Source: Dipteris shenzhenensis
Lineage: Eukaryota > Polypodiophyta > Polypodiopsida > Gleicheniales
Assembly (NCBI GenBank): GCA_047967505.1
Contig: CM106541.1
Reading direction: 5' to 3' (one strand)
Length of the DNA stretch: 64,000 nucleotides
In this document: piece after piece, positions 42,476 through 53,204 of the stretch
Layout of the letters: every line of letters starts with the position of its first letter
How positions within the stretch are numbered: the stretch's first letter is position 1
The notes under the pieces: model-generated
What the model saw: only the letters and a program-made list of their open reading frames with translations
Told to the model about the DNA's origin: nothing
The model's database searches: none
Translations under genes and position numbers: made by a program

Positions 42476-42972
42476 TAAGATTACATTGAGAGCATCCTCT
42501 AATGCTGCAGCAAAACCTCACAACACTCTCAGTTACAGCAAGAGCTCTCAGCTCACGATCTCTCCTAAGCTCTGATGACCTGAGTTCCCCGTCTCAGTCT
42601 GTCTCTACTAGAATCTGATCCCCTCTATGTGTCTTTGATTTTTGGAGGGAGTATATCCCTTGGCTCCAACGTTCAACCACCTTCATTAAGGCTTTAGTCC
42701 TCATTTGGTACTCTTTCTCTCCAACAGTCACTTAGAAGGGCCAATCAATTCAAATATCCGTCTGAATTGAACCCTTTAGCCATAGTTGGGGAGTCCAACC
42801 TTACCATGGGCTGCTCCCCTTGGTTAGGTCCTAGAGATGTCAAACGGTTGCTCCCCCTTTGACCCAAAAGAGGGCAAGGACCTCCTCCTTGCTACCGATG
42901 TCGAGTTCGAAGGTGATGATGAAGGAGGGGTGGACTAAGGCTCAGTCCCTTGTCAACGGGCCACCCGTTACA

Positions 42973-43311
42973 CTCTCCCCCCCCCTTTCCTCCCCTTCCT
43001 TCTCCCCTCCCCCTCCCTCGTCCCCCTTCCCCCTCCCCTCCCCTTCCCCCTTCCCCTCCCCTCCCCATCCCCCTTCCCCTCCCCTTCCCTTCCTCACCTC
43101 TCCCCCTTTCCCTCCCCTCCCCTCCCCATTCCCCTCCCCTCCATTCCCCTTCCTCCCTCCCCCTCCTCTCCCCTTCCCCCTTCCTCACCCCTCTCCCTTA
43201 CCCTCCCCTCCCCATCCCCATTCCCCTTCCCTCCCCTCCCCTTCCTCCCTTCCCTTCCTCTCCCCTTCCCCCTTGCTTGCCCTACCCTTCGCTTCCCTTC
43301 CCCTTACCCCT

Positions 43312-43355
<44 letters not shown>

Positions 43356-43368
43356 CTCTTCCCTTCCA
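42973..43368. repeat. Polypyrimidine (C-rich) tract
   Basis: About 400 bases of irregular CCCCT/CCCCTTCC repeats, ending in a (CT)n run at about 43315-43350. The minus strand is G-rich with many runs of three or four G. It directly adjoins truncated copia C. Proline/serine-rich and glycine/glutamate-rich ORFs across it are repeat artefacts. Confidence 0.9.
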
Positions 43369-44605
43369 TGCATCTAGCCGCATCCAAATGCGATTTCCTT
43401 GGAGCCTGCATAAACTGGCTTACCAACCCAATAGCATAGCTCAAATCTGGCTTGGTAATAGTCATATAAATCAAACTTCCTACTATGCGTCTGTACATAG
43501 TAGGGTCTTCCAGAAGCTCACCTGCATCTGCACTCAACTTCACATTCTGCTCCAAAGGAACTGAAATAGGCTTATGTGTCATCCCATATTTGGACAGAAT
43601 GTCCAATCCATACTGCCTCTATAAGAGCCACATCCCACTTGTGGATCTAATCACCTCAATGCCCAAGAAGTAACGCAGCTCTCCCAAATCCTTCATCTCA
43701 AACTTCTGCTTTTTCACATGAAGGATATCTTCATCACTATCACCTGTGATGATCAAATCATCAACACAAATGACAAGCAGCATAATAACTTTCTCTGTTC
43801 TTCTCACATAAAGTGAGAAATCTGCCTTGGAAATCTGAAAGCCAATAGTAACAAGATATTGTCCTATCTTGTTAGACCATGCTCTAGGTGCTTGCTTCAA
43901 GCCATACAAGGCTTTCTTCAACCTGCAAACAAACTCAGGATGAACAGCATGAACATAACCTAGTGGCTGCTCCATATAGACCTCTTCTTGAAAATCGCCA
44001 TGCAAGAAAGCATTCTTTACATCCATTTGATGTAAAGACCATCCCTTTGATGCAGCCATAGCAATGACTGCTCATACAGTTGCCATCCTTGCAACCGGAC
44101 TGAATGTTTCTTCATAATCAATTCCATATGTTTGTGCATACCCCTTGACAACTAATCTTGCCTTGTATCTGTTCACAAAACCATCTGCATTGTGCTTCAC
44201 CTTATAAACCCACTTGTAGCCAATTGCATTCTTGTCTTTAGGCAAAGGCACTAATTCCCATGTAGCATTTGCTTCCAAGGCCTCCATTTCTTTATCCATG
44301 GCTTTCTCCCATTCTTCTTTTCCCATGGCTTGCTCAAAATAAGTGGGTTCTGGTTCATGTATCACTTTGACCATATAGGCATAGTGAATGGCTATAAATC
44401 CATCATATTTCAGCCTATCCACAGGATACCTAGCTTTGGTAGACCTGCACAAAATAGGCTCACTACTAGGTGCTCTCAAAACATTCCTTGTCTTCCTTAC
44501 TCCAGGTGTAATAATAGAAGGAATACCCAACTCATCATCAAGGCTCTGTTTTGAGCCACTGGATTCAACATCCACATAAGAGTGACCCGCATTCACATTA
44601 ACCAT
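43369..44605 (-). pseudogene. Copia C reverse transcriptase and RNase H start
   Basis: 44072-44605 gives the linker and RT start ([19 protein letters not shown]-like, YKWVYKVK with the usual first Cys replaced by Tyr). 43619-44059 gives [32 protein letters not shown] and VDDLIITGDSDED. The usual tyrosine before the VDD motif is cysteine here (ICVDDL). 43369-43606 gives the connection to RNase H ([15 protein letters not shown]). Truncated before the RNase H active site. Confidence 0.85.
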
Positions 44606-44639
44606 GGGCTGGATCTACTTTCTCTTTTCCTTTTTGTGA

Positions 44640-45660
44640 TACTTACATACCACTATCTGCATTGCTTTGAGGAGATCCTCCTGATCTCAATCTGCCTTTC
44701 CATGGTGAAGTATGTGAACCACTGCTAGAGGACACTACAGGTCCACTAATATTTTGTGATTGCTGCTGTGAATTCTATGCAGCATTACCATTTTGTGCAT
44801 CTACATCATCAATCACATTTACTGGTTTATACCAGCTGCTCATCTCATCAAAAACAACATCTCTGCTTACTGTAAACTTACGAGTAGAAGGGTTATAGCA
44901 TCTATACCCTTTCTGCTGCAGAGAATAACCAATAAAAATGCACTCCCCAGCTTTTGGATCCAACTTGGATCTCAACTCATCTGGCACATGAACATAGGCA
45001 ATGCAACCATAAACTTTCAAATGAGAAATATCTTGTTTCCTACCAGTATACATCTCCTCTGGCATCATGCCATGTATTGCTGCAGTGGGAGTCTTGTTCA
45101 TTATGTAGACTACTGTAGCAACTGCTTCAGCCCAATAATAATATGGTAGGTCTTTTTCGTTGAGCATGGCACATGATACCTCTCCAATATGCCTATTTTT
45201 CCTTTCTGCAAGTCCATTTTACCCCATTTTGATGTGGGGTATGACTGCATGAATATTGCTGCTTTATGGCATGCTCCTACAAGAAACTTGCAAACTCATT
45301 TGAGAGGTACTCTCCCCCTCCATCTGTATTTGCAAGTGTGTTTATTTTTCAACCATAGCTTTAAAAGCTTTGAAATGCCCAAACACTTAACTTTTCTTTT
45401 TCATAAAATACACTCAAACTTTTCTGCTATATTCATTAATAAAAGTGACAAAATAATGACAGCCTCCAATAGATGCAGCTATAGTAGTCCATACATCAGA
45501 GTGGATTAATTCCAATGGCCTCTTACTCTCTTGAACATGTTTAGGAAATGATTTCCTTGCCTGTTTTCCAAATTAACAGGCTTCACATACCTTATGCATT
45601 TCTGCAACCTTGAACTTAGGCAATACTGCAACAATATTTTGGGCCTACATTAATTTAAGT
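44640..45660 (-). pseudogene. Copia C integrase remnant
   Basis: 44775-45167 encodes the C-terminal part of the core and linker (YYWAEAVATVVYIMNKTPT, IFIGYSLQQKGYRCYNPST, VSRDVVFDEMSSWY). The catalytic core between 45189 and 45640 is homologous to D2 at nucleotide level but is full of stops and small deletions, for example loss of the LRSDGG region near 45327. Confidence 0.8.
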
Positions 45661-46791
45661 CATTGTACATTAACATGACCAATGCGTTTATGGCAGATAT
45701 CAATATCTGCAACTACACCGGTCCCATGTGCAAACATTGTTGCACTCAATTTAGGCATGTCCACATCCAACATAAACATCTTGCCCTTCTTCTTCCCTTT
45801 TGCTATCAAGCGACCTTTACTTTTCATATCCTCAACAAAGCATCCATGAGGATTAAATATGACCTGCAAGACCTGCTCAACCATTTGACCAATAGAAACC
45901 AGGTTCTTAGTGATATTTGAGACATGAAATACATCAGACAGGTATTTCTTTTTCCCATCCTACATAGACAAAGGAATTTTACCAATCTGCACAATAGGAT
46001 GTGCAGCATCATCACTAGTCTCCACAAATCCTGGTCTTTCCATTTTCCTTGCATATTGCATCCATTCTGCATGACCTATCATGTGGTTTGATGCACCTAA
46101 GTCAACATACCACACATCATTGCTTTCTTCTGCACTTGTCACAGAATTGGTCATGTGTTGCACCATAAACAGATGCTCATTTCTATCATCACCCTGTCTA
46201 CTAGAGGATGCATAGTTGCCTTGCTACAATTTTCCAATCATGATGTCATTCTACTTTTTATAGCGGTCTTTAACCATATGACCCATTTTACCACAATAGT
46301 AGCATTCAACATTGATGCTTGCAGTTTGGCCTCTCTGCCATCCACCATGACCTCTTTGGCTCCCCTTGCCTCTAAAGTTACCACGTCCTCCTCCATAGGA
46401 CTGGTTTTCTTGAATTTGCTACATATTTTGATTTCTGCCATGGCCTCCACATTGGCTTGCTCTACCTCTGCCTCTACCTCTTCCAACATTTGAGTAGAAG
46501 ACAATTTCTTTTGAAGTTCCTCATGAAGAAGATGCACCACCATTTCTCTGCTCTTCAGAAATTAGAAGAGCAATCAACTCCCCAAAATCAGGAAAATTCT
46601 CACAGATGGCAATGGATGTCCGGAACTGTACATAATCCTTTCCTAGACCATTGAAGGTCACAGAAACTAAATCATCATCTTCCACTGGTGACCCAATAGA
46701 AGCAAGTGCATCTGCAATCTTCTTCACCTTCATGTGGTAGTCATTGATGCTCATATTTTCTCTATACACATTATGCAACTCCTACTTGAGC
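45660..46791 (-). pseudogene. Copia C protease and 3' half of gag
   Basis: Protease block VWYVDLGASNHMIGH at 45960-46166: the active-site D-S-G has become D-L-G, so it is probably inactive. Upstream lie the CCHC region and a Gly/Arg-rich segment with stops, and capsid blocks (FNGLGKDYVQF, INDYHMKVKKIADALAS) up to 46791, where the inserted LTR element begins. Confidence 0.82.
46787..46791. repeat. Target site duplication TGAGC (left)
   Basis: Gag sequence ...CTACTTGAGC ends here. TGAGC is repeated at 49009-49013, after which gag resumes. The uninterrupted D2 copy has TTTGAGCTGTATTTTCC at the same place (about 24067), confirming the empty site. Confidence 0.93.
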
Positions 46792-47078
46792 TGATGGGAT
46801 ATCTCAAGGTGTATGCCTCAGGCACACCTTGGTTTCTATGTGTGAGTGCTAGAGGCACAGTTAGGTGCCCACAAGCACAGTTAGGTGGTGGAGAGCCACA
46901 TAGGATGATTGAGAGAATCTAGAGCAGATTGAGGAGATGATTGTGGAGCTCTGAAGTCATCAGTGATGTCAGTGAGCATGTATGAGGTGCCTACTTAAGG
47001 ACCTCACTCTTATTCATTCCATAATGCAAGTATTCTGAGTTTGTGTCCACTCTTTGCTTTCCTTTCAGCTTACCAACA
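46792..47078 (+). repeat. 5' LTR of the 2.2-kb element
   Basis: 287 bp, TGATGGGATATCTCAAGG...TTACCAACA. Confidence 0.93.
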
Positions 47079-47092
47079 TGATATCAGAGGCC
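47079..47092 (+). promoter_or_regulatory. Primer binding site of the 2.2-kb element
   Basis: TGATATCAGAGGCC directly after the LTR. Differs slightly from the canonical TGGTATCAGAGC seen in copia E. Confidence 0.8.
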
Positions 47093-47939
47093 TTTGATCC
47101 CCCTTGAGCCCATTTCTACCACATCATCATCCTCTTCTCCATCTTCTTCTTCACCATCTCTTCCTCTTCTCCCCAAAGTTTGCTTAAGCTTGTTCTCCTC
47201 CGGTTCTCAACCATTTCCCATGCCCTTCCTGTTGGAGATCCATCTCAAAGGGGCGAACCCCTGGCTGAGAGGAATTGAAGAAAACCATGCTCGTTTCGTC
47301 GCCATTACACGAATTCCGTCGACTTTTTCTTCTACATTTTCTCTCAACACACTTCAGCTTCCTCTAATTCATTTTAGAGGTAGATTCTCCATGCCTTGGG
47401 CTATTCTGTGCTGAAATTTGAGCAGCAATGGCTGCATATTCAAGGAGAAATCAGTGAAAAACCAGTCGACTTTGAAGGGGCAAGCTATGGAGTTCTGATG
47501 CATTTTTTCACCTCTTCTTCCCAGAGGACCTTCTGTGGTATAACATCTCTCTTTTGCCTTAAAAACCCCCTTTTCCTTTTCTCTAAAGAGTAAGCTACAA
47601 GCCCTCCAAGTTCAGCCTTTTGGTTTTGACAGTTTTGACAAGCTTTTTGAAGATGATGCTATATAAGATGCTATTCTAGCATTTCTGGTTTTTTGAAACT
47701 TGAAAAAACATCAATACAAGTGTGGCTTCAATTTTGCTTTGAATTGCTAGACCTGGTTTTGATTGGAAAGTATTCATTTTAGCCACCTCTGTGAAGCATG
47801 TAAGTGAAAGCATCATTGCTTGAAATTTGGTCACAAGACTTTGCTACATTAAATGCTTATATTTTGAAGCATTTCAGTTGTTATTCTAAGCCCTGTAAGA
47901 GAGAAGACACTGCCCAATACCTGGGTTAGAGACCCTCTC
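47093..47939 (+). other. Leader of the 2.2-kb element
   Basis: Homologous to the leader of copia E at 7252-8085, ending CCTCTCATGGCT at the ORF start. No conserved ORF within. Confidence 0.75.
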
Positions 47940-48347
47940 ATGGCTTGCTTATGCAAAATATGTGAAAAGCCTAAACATAAAGTAATGTCTTGTTATGCTA
48001 CAAAGGATGAAAATGCCAACCTGACTTCCTTGTTGAAGATTGCCAAAACAATGGTTGCCAAAAAGGAAGCAACTACAAAGCCAGAGATCTACCCTCTCAT
48101 GGCACCTTCATTTGACTCCAAGTACAAGAAAAAGATGAAGGTCAGATACCTAAGATATGCTTCTCTACACAACTATGGAGATGACAAGATAATTGATCTC
48201 TTGAAGGATATGATTTTCAGATCCACTTGTTCTATCATAGTATCATCTTATAAGGCACTAGACACTGCCCATGTGGTAAGACCTTGCCTTGACATGGATA
48301 TTTTGCCTCCACAAGATGAGGCATCCTTTGAAGATTATGCATTTTAA
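47940..48347 (+). CDS. Small zinc-knuckle (gag-derived) protein
   Basis: A 135-codon frame whose ATG is at the position of the gag ATG in copia E: the leader ends CTCTCATGGCT in both, but here codon 3 jumps to CLCKICEKPKHKVMSC. Residues 5, 8, 13 and 18 form a perfect C-x2-C-x4-H-x4-C knuckle. So the capsid part of gag seems to have been deleted while start and nucleic-acid-binding motif were kept in frame. About 115 further residues follow, Lys-rich at first (MVAKKEATTKPEI), then a possible fold (RYLRYASLHNYGDDKIIDLL) and an acidic end (PPQDEASFEDYAF). This part does not look like a protease, and I do not recognise it. It may help RNA packaging. Confidence 0.6.
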   Translation: MACLCKICEKPKHKVMSCYATKDENANLTSLLKIAKTMVAKKEATTKPEIYPLMAPSFDSKYKKKMKVRYLRYASLHNYGDDKIIDLLKDMIFRSTCSIIVSSYKALDTAHVVRPCLDMDILPPQDEASFEDYAF

Positions 48348-48705
48348 ATCATCTCTATGTATGCTCCAGATCTCTCTTTTTATGTCAAGGTACTCAGCCT
48401 AGATAGTCCTCCAAAATGAATGAAATAAACTATTGTGTTTTGTGTGTTTTGTAAACACCTCTGGTCACCTTATGATGTAGGCCATGTGTATGTTTTGCTC
48501 CATGATACCTCCTGCAGACATTGTGTGCATGTACATGCAGGGGAGATAACCATTGGAAGGTCTTTTTGTATCCCTTTTGTTTACCTTACACCCATGGGAA
48601 CCCTTGCTAGCATGAGAACCTAGCCATAGATTTATCCTTGACCACCATGAGATGGCATGAGAAACTATGAGACTAGATGTATCCTTGACATAGCCTGAGG
48701 CATTC
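48348..48705 (+). other. 3' untranslated part of the 2.2-kb element
   Basis: No ORF conserved or recognised. Contains AATGAATGAAATAAAC and GT-rich stretches. Confidence 0.6.
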
Positions 48706-48720
48706 CCTTGAGGGGGGGTT
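48706..48720 (+). promoter_or_regulatory. Polypurine tract of the 2.2-kb element
   Basis: CTTGAGGGGGGGTT immediately before the 3' LTR. Confidence 0.8.
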
Positions 48721-49008
48721 TGATGGGATCTCTCAAGGTGTATGCCTCAGGCACACCTTGGTTTCTATGTGTGAGTGCTAGAGGCACAGTTAGGTGCCCA
48801 CAAGCATAGTTAGGTGGTGGAGAGCCACATAGGATGATTGAGAGAATCTAGGAGCAGATTGAGGAGATGATTGTGGAGCTATGAAGTCATCAGTGATGTC
48901 AGTGAGCATGTATGAGGTGCCTACTTAAGGACCTCACTCTTCTTCATTCCATAATGCAAGTATTCTGAGTTTGTGTCCACTCTTTGCTTTCCTTTCAGCT
49001 TACCAACA
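48721..49008 (+). repeat. 3' LTR of the 2.2-kb element
   Basis: 288 bp, TGATGGGATCTCTCAAGG...TTACCAACA, about 98% identical to the 5' LTR by eye. Confidence 0.93.
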
Positions 49009-49013
49009 TGAGC
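49009..49013. repeat. Target site duplication TGAGC (right)
   Basis: Second copy of the target duplication. Copia C gag resumes with TACATTTTCCTAGC. Confidence 0.93.
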
Positions 49014-49350
49014 TACATTTTCCTAGCTTGCGTATTTGTGCTATACATTTTTGTCAAAGTATCCCACGCCTCCTTCGATGTGCTTGCATCCTGAATATGC
49101 ACAATCATAGAATCTGAAATACTGATAGACAGTCAGTACATAACTTTTTTGGCTCTCTCATGCCATCCTTTAAATGCCTATAACTCCTATTGATTGGGAA
49201 CATTAGGAATAACTGGTTCTTGTTCAGCTCCAGTAATGAACTCCCAATAGCCTTTTCCCTTAAGGAAATTCGTCATTCTAAACTTCCATGCTTGGAATTT
49301 ATTCTTGTCAAGCTTTTCAATGACTATCTGTGAAAGAGCATCAAGTGCCA
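49014..49350 (-). pseudogene. Copia C gag, N-terminal part
   Basis: Minus-strand gag start MALDALSQIVIEKLDKNKFQ (about 49350), then AWKFRMTNFLKGKGYWEF, a stop near 49187, and the remainder of the capsid N-terminus up to the insertion point. Pairs with 45660-46791 across the inserted element. Confidence 0.82.
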
Positions 49351-49867
49351 TTATAGAACACTCCAAAAAACACAACTTCTGCCTCACAAGGGCAAATCTA
49401 CAAAATTGACGAAAGTGGTATTTGACCACACAGTCACTTCCTAATGACGATTTTGCATCAACAAGCAATAAGAATGATTATGTTACTCCCAATATCTCTG
49501 TGCATATGCATACGATGCAATTTCTATGGCAACGTTTCACTAACCTGTAGAACAGTGGTCGCACAGCAAAAACAGGGCACTTTTTTGAGTGCCTGCGAAA
49601 AACTTCTGCCACCAAAGCCAGCCCCGAAATGGCCTCAAATCAATAAAATAATGTCACCCAAGACTTCACCCCTTCCCACAGCATATACTGCCCTCTCGCC
49701 ACACCACGAAGGGCGTCCCAATCTGAGACAACAGTGCACTCTTGCACTTTCTGGCTATGCTACCTGCAGAGATTTGCTCCCAAACTCGAAAAAGGAAAGC
49801 AATACTGATCCTCTTACCAAGACACCACGAACTTGGTTTGATTTCTTGAGCTCCTTACCATGAACCG
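49351..49867 (-). other. Leader of copia C
   Basis: Homologous to the leaders of D1 and D2. Non-coding. Confidence 0.75.
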
Positions 49868-49880
49868 AGCTCTGATACCA
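49868..49880 (-). promoter_or_regulatory. Primer binding site of copia C
   Basis: Plus-strand AGCTCTGATACCA, one base different from GGCTCTGATACCA. Confidence 0.85.
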
Positions 49881-50236
49881 TGTGAAGAGAGTGGGAGAGA
49901 AGGAAGGAGTCTCACTTGTAGCTTTCTCACATACACAATGGGGGAATATACACAAAGGTGGAGGCTGAAAACAGTTTTGCTCTTCTTAGTTGTGAAAGCC
50001 AAAAGAACTCTCTAAGTACAAAAGGAATAGGTGAACCCTATATGTGGGTCTCAAACCAAACTCAGATAACCTTGGTGGCATACTAACTGAGCCACTAACT
50101 AGAGTACATAAAGATAGCTGTCATCCAACTATCATTCATGGGCAGTGTACCAACTACATCTACAGCTAACAAGTCAGTGACATAAATGCACAACGGTCAC
50201 CCTAGCATATCACGAGTGGAGCTCGATATCTCAACA
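49881..50236 (-). repeat. 5' LTR of copia C
   Basis: 356 bp, same family as the D1/D2 LTRs. The right flank AAACTAAGG is not transposon sequence that I recognise. Confidence 0.88.
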
Positions 50237-50569
50237 AAACTAAGGACATATACATTCCATGCATGCATGTGTAGCATCGTGTGTGACTTCATATCTACCA
50301 AATTTTAGAGTTACTCTCAAAAGGTGTTTGTTCATACCTTATGATATCTTGAAGATTTTGGAGGACTCTTATGGTAAATTAATGTCATGCATGGGCCATA
50401 CATGCATACATACATCCATGCATGCATGCATGCATACACACATACATACATATAAATTTCTCATACATTTAAATTACTTTTATTAATTTAAATGTAATTA
50501 AACTATTATTTTTTATTAAATTATTAATTTAAATTATTATTAAGTGCAACATTATAGAGAGATATTCTA
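50237..50569. repeat. AT-rich flank with CATA/CATG microsatellite
   Basis: Around 50395-50452 there is a run of ACATACAT/GCATGCAT tetranucleotides, followed by TTAATTTAAATTATT low-complexity sequence. No gene. Confidence 0.75.
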
Positions 50570-51230
50570 AATTTTATTATGTGGAAATGATAGTGCCAAA
50601 GAGATTCTCGAACAACATTTCCATAAATTCAACTTTCTATTTAGGAAGGAGTTTTAGGATTAGTCCAAATGTAGACACATGAGTCCAAAATTAATGAAAT
50701 GAGTATTTAGAGCCATTCATTGTGATGCATTTGAATGATGGATGTCAGAGTTGATTGATAGGATAACAAAGGAGAAAATGCATGACCTAAAAGAAAAATC
50801 GGGATCCCCTACATTATGAAAATGACTTGAGGATGTTGCTAATGTCATGAAACCTATATTATATGCAATTAGATCTTTGGACTCAAAGGCTCCAACAATA
50901 AGAAATACATCAATGCACTTTTAAAGTATAGAGCAAGCTCTTATTGTGAGGAATCCCCCTACTCACCCAGGCCAAGAGAATGAGAGAAGACCATTTAATG
51001 CTACAAAATGCAAGGGATTATGGCAATTGTTTAGGCCTTGATGGGAGCATGCTCACAATACCTTTCATAGTGTTGGGTACCTTTTAGACCCCGAGTGGTG
51101 GAATATGAATCTTGAAGAGATCCCAATTGTTATGCATGACTTTGATAAGGTCATGTGACAATGCTATCCCCAAAACCATGAGTTTGAAAAGTTTTGTAAC
51201 GAGTTAGCCAAAACACACTATTTAAAAATT
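50570..51230 (+). pseudogene. Probable hAT-type transposase remnant
   Basis: Several frames together give residues typical of the C-terminal half of plant hAT/DUF659 transposases: a VMKPIYYAIRSLDSKAPT-like helix (the YDLLRxxDSDxPTM region), then after stops HSVGYLLDPEWWNMNLEE (the AAYxLNPxY block). Frame changes are frequent and no terminal repeats were found, so the call rests on two degenerate blocks only. Confidence 0.35.
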
Positions 51231-51604
51231 TTGGACTTGTGTAAAGTCCAATTTCAAAACTGGACTAAAGAAAAGTCCAAAAATCCCGAATACACTCCTA
51301 ATGCACTTTTTAAACCTAACTTTAAAAACCAAAGTTTAGTGAAAATACCAACTACTTAATGAGATTACCAAAAAACTTACTATTATGAATATTGCGCTAG
51401 TGATTAATAGTTTGCGAATGCAATTTTTATGCTTGCTTAAATATATATTTCTATTATTTTTGAAAAGATTACTCAAATTGTGTTATAGGTTCAAAATCTT
51501 TCCATGAACATTCTACTTTCTAACATTTCTTAAGAACATTTGTAAATTGACCAATTCTATTGGAAAGCTGGTGTACATATACACCATCTTGGTGTAGAAA
51601 TACA
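51231..51604. other. No recognisable gene
   Basis: AT-rich DNA ending at the copia F LTR. A local AAAGTCCAA repeat at about 51240-51290 is the only structure noted. Confidence 0.5.
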
Positions 51605-51775
51605 TGTGGGGGTTAAAGGTCACTGTGCCTTAACCCCGGTAATGTACAATACTCAAACACATATATAAATGAATGAAAAAGAAGATTAGGGTGGTTCTGC
51701 ACCCACCAAAACTTGTGTGGCTCTCTGTCTCTCTCTCCCCTTCTTCCGTTCTTGCTTCCGTTGAGAGCACTCTCA
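51605..51775 (+). repeat. 5' LTR of copia F
   Basis: TGTGGGGGTTAAAGG...GAGCACTCTCA. Related to 28795-28946. Confidence 0.8.
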
Positions 51776-51777
51776 AC

Positions 51778-51790
51778 TAGTATTAGAGCC
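51778..51790 (+). promoter_or_regulatory. Primer binding site of copia F
   Basis: TAGTATTAGAGCC, two bases different from TGGTATCAGAGCC, two bases after the LTR. Confidence 0.75.
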
Positions 51791-53204
51791 CGGGTGATCT
51801 AGCTGAGCGTGCGTGAATGCTTGAAGCTCAGCAGCTCTATGGGAGGAAGGAGAAGCTTTGTGGGAAGCTTTGTGGGTGACTTTACTTGCATCCGAGTGTG
51901 CGGAGACCTTGGAGGAACCTTTGGAAAAGTCACTTTGGCTTTACGAAGTGGTTTTGAGAGCCTGTTAAGTGGTTTGAAAGAAAAAGTCGTTTTTTGAGCT
52001 TTTCCCTGTTCCGTTCGATGACAGAGACTCCGTATTGACTTGTAGAGGCAACTATTGCTTGCTTTTGGTGTCCACATTACTTCAGGAGCTTGGAAACACC
52101 TTCATTCTTGAATCTGGGATTATTTCAGTGGATTTTTGACTCACTGTGTCAGTTCCTGCGTTTTTTGCCCGGGTGTTGGAACTCAAGTTTGGAGCAACCA
52201 TTTGCAGATCTGTCAGTTCCGGTGGACTCAAGAGGTCCTAAAACTTCTATGTTGCTCATCATTCGCACTCCGGTGGAGTTTATAGATAGCTCTGTTTCCA
52301 AAAACGTTTTTCAGTTCGTGTGTTGGACCCAGTTATTGAGACCACGGTTTCCAAAACCATCTGTCCCATTGCGTTCCGGACGCCCAAAAACCCCTACCTA
52401 TCAGTTCTTGCGTGATTCGGTGGAGGATTTTCAGAGTTATAAATCTCTGTGTATTCGATTTCGTCTCTCTGTTATGCATTTTTCATTCTAAGGTTTTGAA
52501 ACCTTAGATTTATGCCACATGGCAGTGGATAAGTATTGACTCCCATTTCTCACTTATCGGTTGGGATTTTGGAGTTCTGGCAGAAGAGAGATATTTGCAG
52601 ATTTTCTTGCTGAGTCCAATTATGCGATGGCGCCCATGTTTTGAGGCATCTCAGGTTCTATTTTCAGTAGCGCTCATTACCGTGGGACTATGATTTCTTG
52701 AGCATACGTTATGCAGATCACTCTGGTTGCAGTTTGAGCAGTGTGCGCTCATTCGTGGTATGCATTGGGTTGCAGTGGATGATTTATAGGCCATTTGGAT
52801 GCATTGCCGTCCTTGTTGGATGCGCTGATAGGCCCAAATCGCCTTGTGGGATGTTATTTTTTTTATGGACGCTTTGCACATGGATGCTATTTTATGCTGA
52901 GGGACAGCTTTGAAACATTGTTGGTGATGCATTGATAGTGCTATGCTCTCTTGGATGAGACATTATTGATGCATATGCCAGTGGACGGTGTTTATGCTTG
53001 AGTCATTTGGCACTTATTGGCATTTTCTTTTGGGCCAGATTTGCTCATATGGATGCATAGTATATGCACATGAGTCAGATGCTTTGAGCTTTGAGTTTTG
53101 GTGATATTTCACTCTATTGTGGCATACACATTTGGGTGCACCTAGTATTTGGTGTGATTCTCTCTTGTAGGTACTAGCATTTGGGATTTTGTTTCATTTG
53201 CATC
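51791..53204 (+). other. Leader of copia F
   Basis: Long leader without a recognised gene. A 133-codon frame at 52090-52491 has no recognisable domain. It contains GTTCCGG/TTCCGTT-rich parts and may be the site of packaging signals. Confidence 0.6.

Larger units (their letters stand above)
41893..42972 (-). repeat. GC-rich hairpin-bearing segment, possible gypsy LTR
   Basis: A GC-rich island of about 1.1 kb. Read on the minus strand it starts TGTAACGGGTGGCCC at 42972 and is preceded by a purine run (plus-strand CTCTCCCCCCCCC from 42973), the order expected for a polypurine tract followed by a 3' LTR. The plus-strand left end could be TGTTGGTGCACAAG at 41893. It contains three strong hairpins (listed separately). 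No second LTR was found, so this is a suggestion. Confidence 0.3.
46792..49008 (+). mobile_element. Non-autonomous 2.2-kb LTR element (family E)
   Basis: A complete small LTR retrotransposon with two ~288-bp LTRs, Met-tRNA primer site, a leader, one short ORF with a zinc knuckle, a polypurine tract and the 5-bp duplication TGAGC. It lacks protease, integrase, RT and RNase H, so it must use enzymes of another element. The LTRs differ at about five or six positions (about 2%), so it is fairly young. LTR and leader match copia E at 6950, and the plus orientation opposes its host C. The layout resembles the gag-only TR-GAG type of plant LTR elements. Confidence 0.9.
43369..50236 (-). mobile_element. 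Copia element C, interrupted and 3'-truncated
   Basis: Minus-strand copia of the D family. The 5' LTR, primer site, leader, gag, protease, integrase and RT are present. The left end stops within RNase H at about 43369 against the polypyrimidine tract. The gag gene is interrupted by a 2.2-kb LTR element (46792-49008). Coding parts have many stops and indels, more than in D2. Confidence 0.87.

Noticed and set aside
42859-43564. Pro/Ser-rich ORFs of up to 204 codons and Gly/Glu-rich ORFs opposite
   Set aside because: They arise from the CCCCT polypyrimidine tract and merge into antisense copia sequence.
52090-52491. 133-codon ORF in the copia F leader
   Set aside because: No domain and no counterpart in other copia leaders. 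Probably chance, though conservation in siblings would reopen it.
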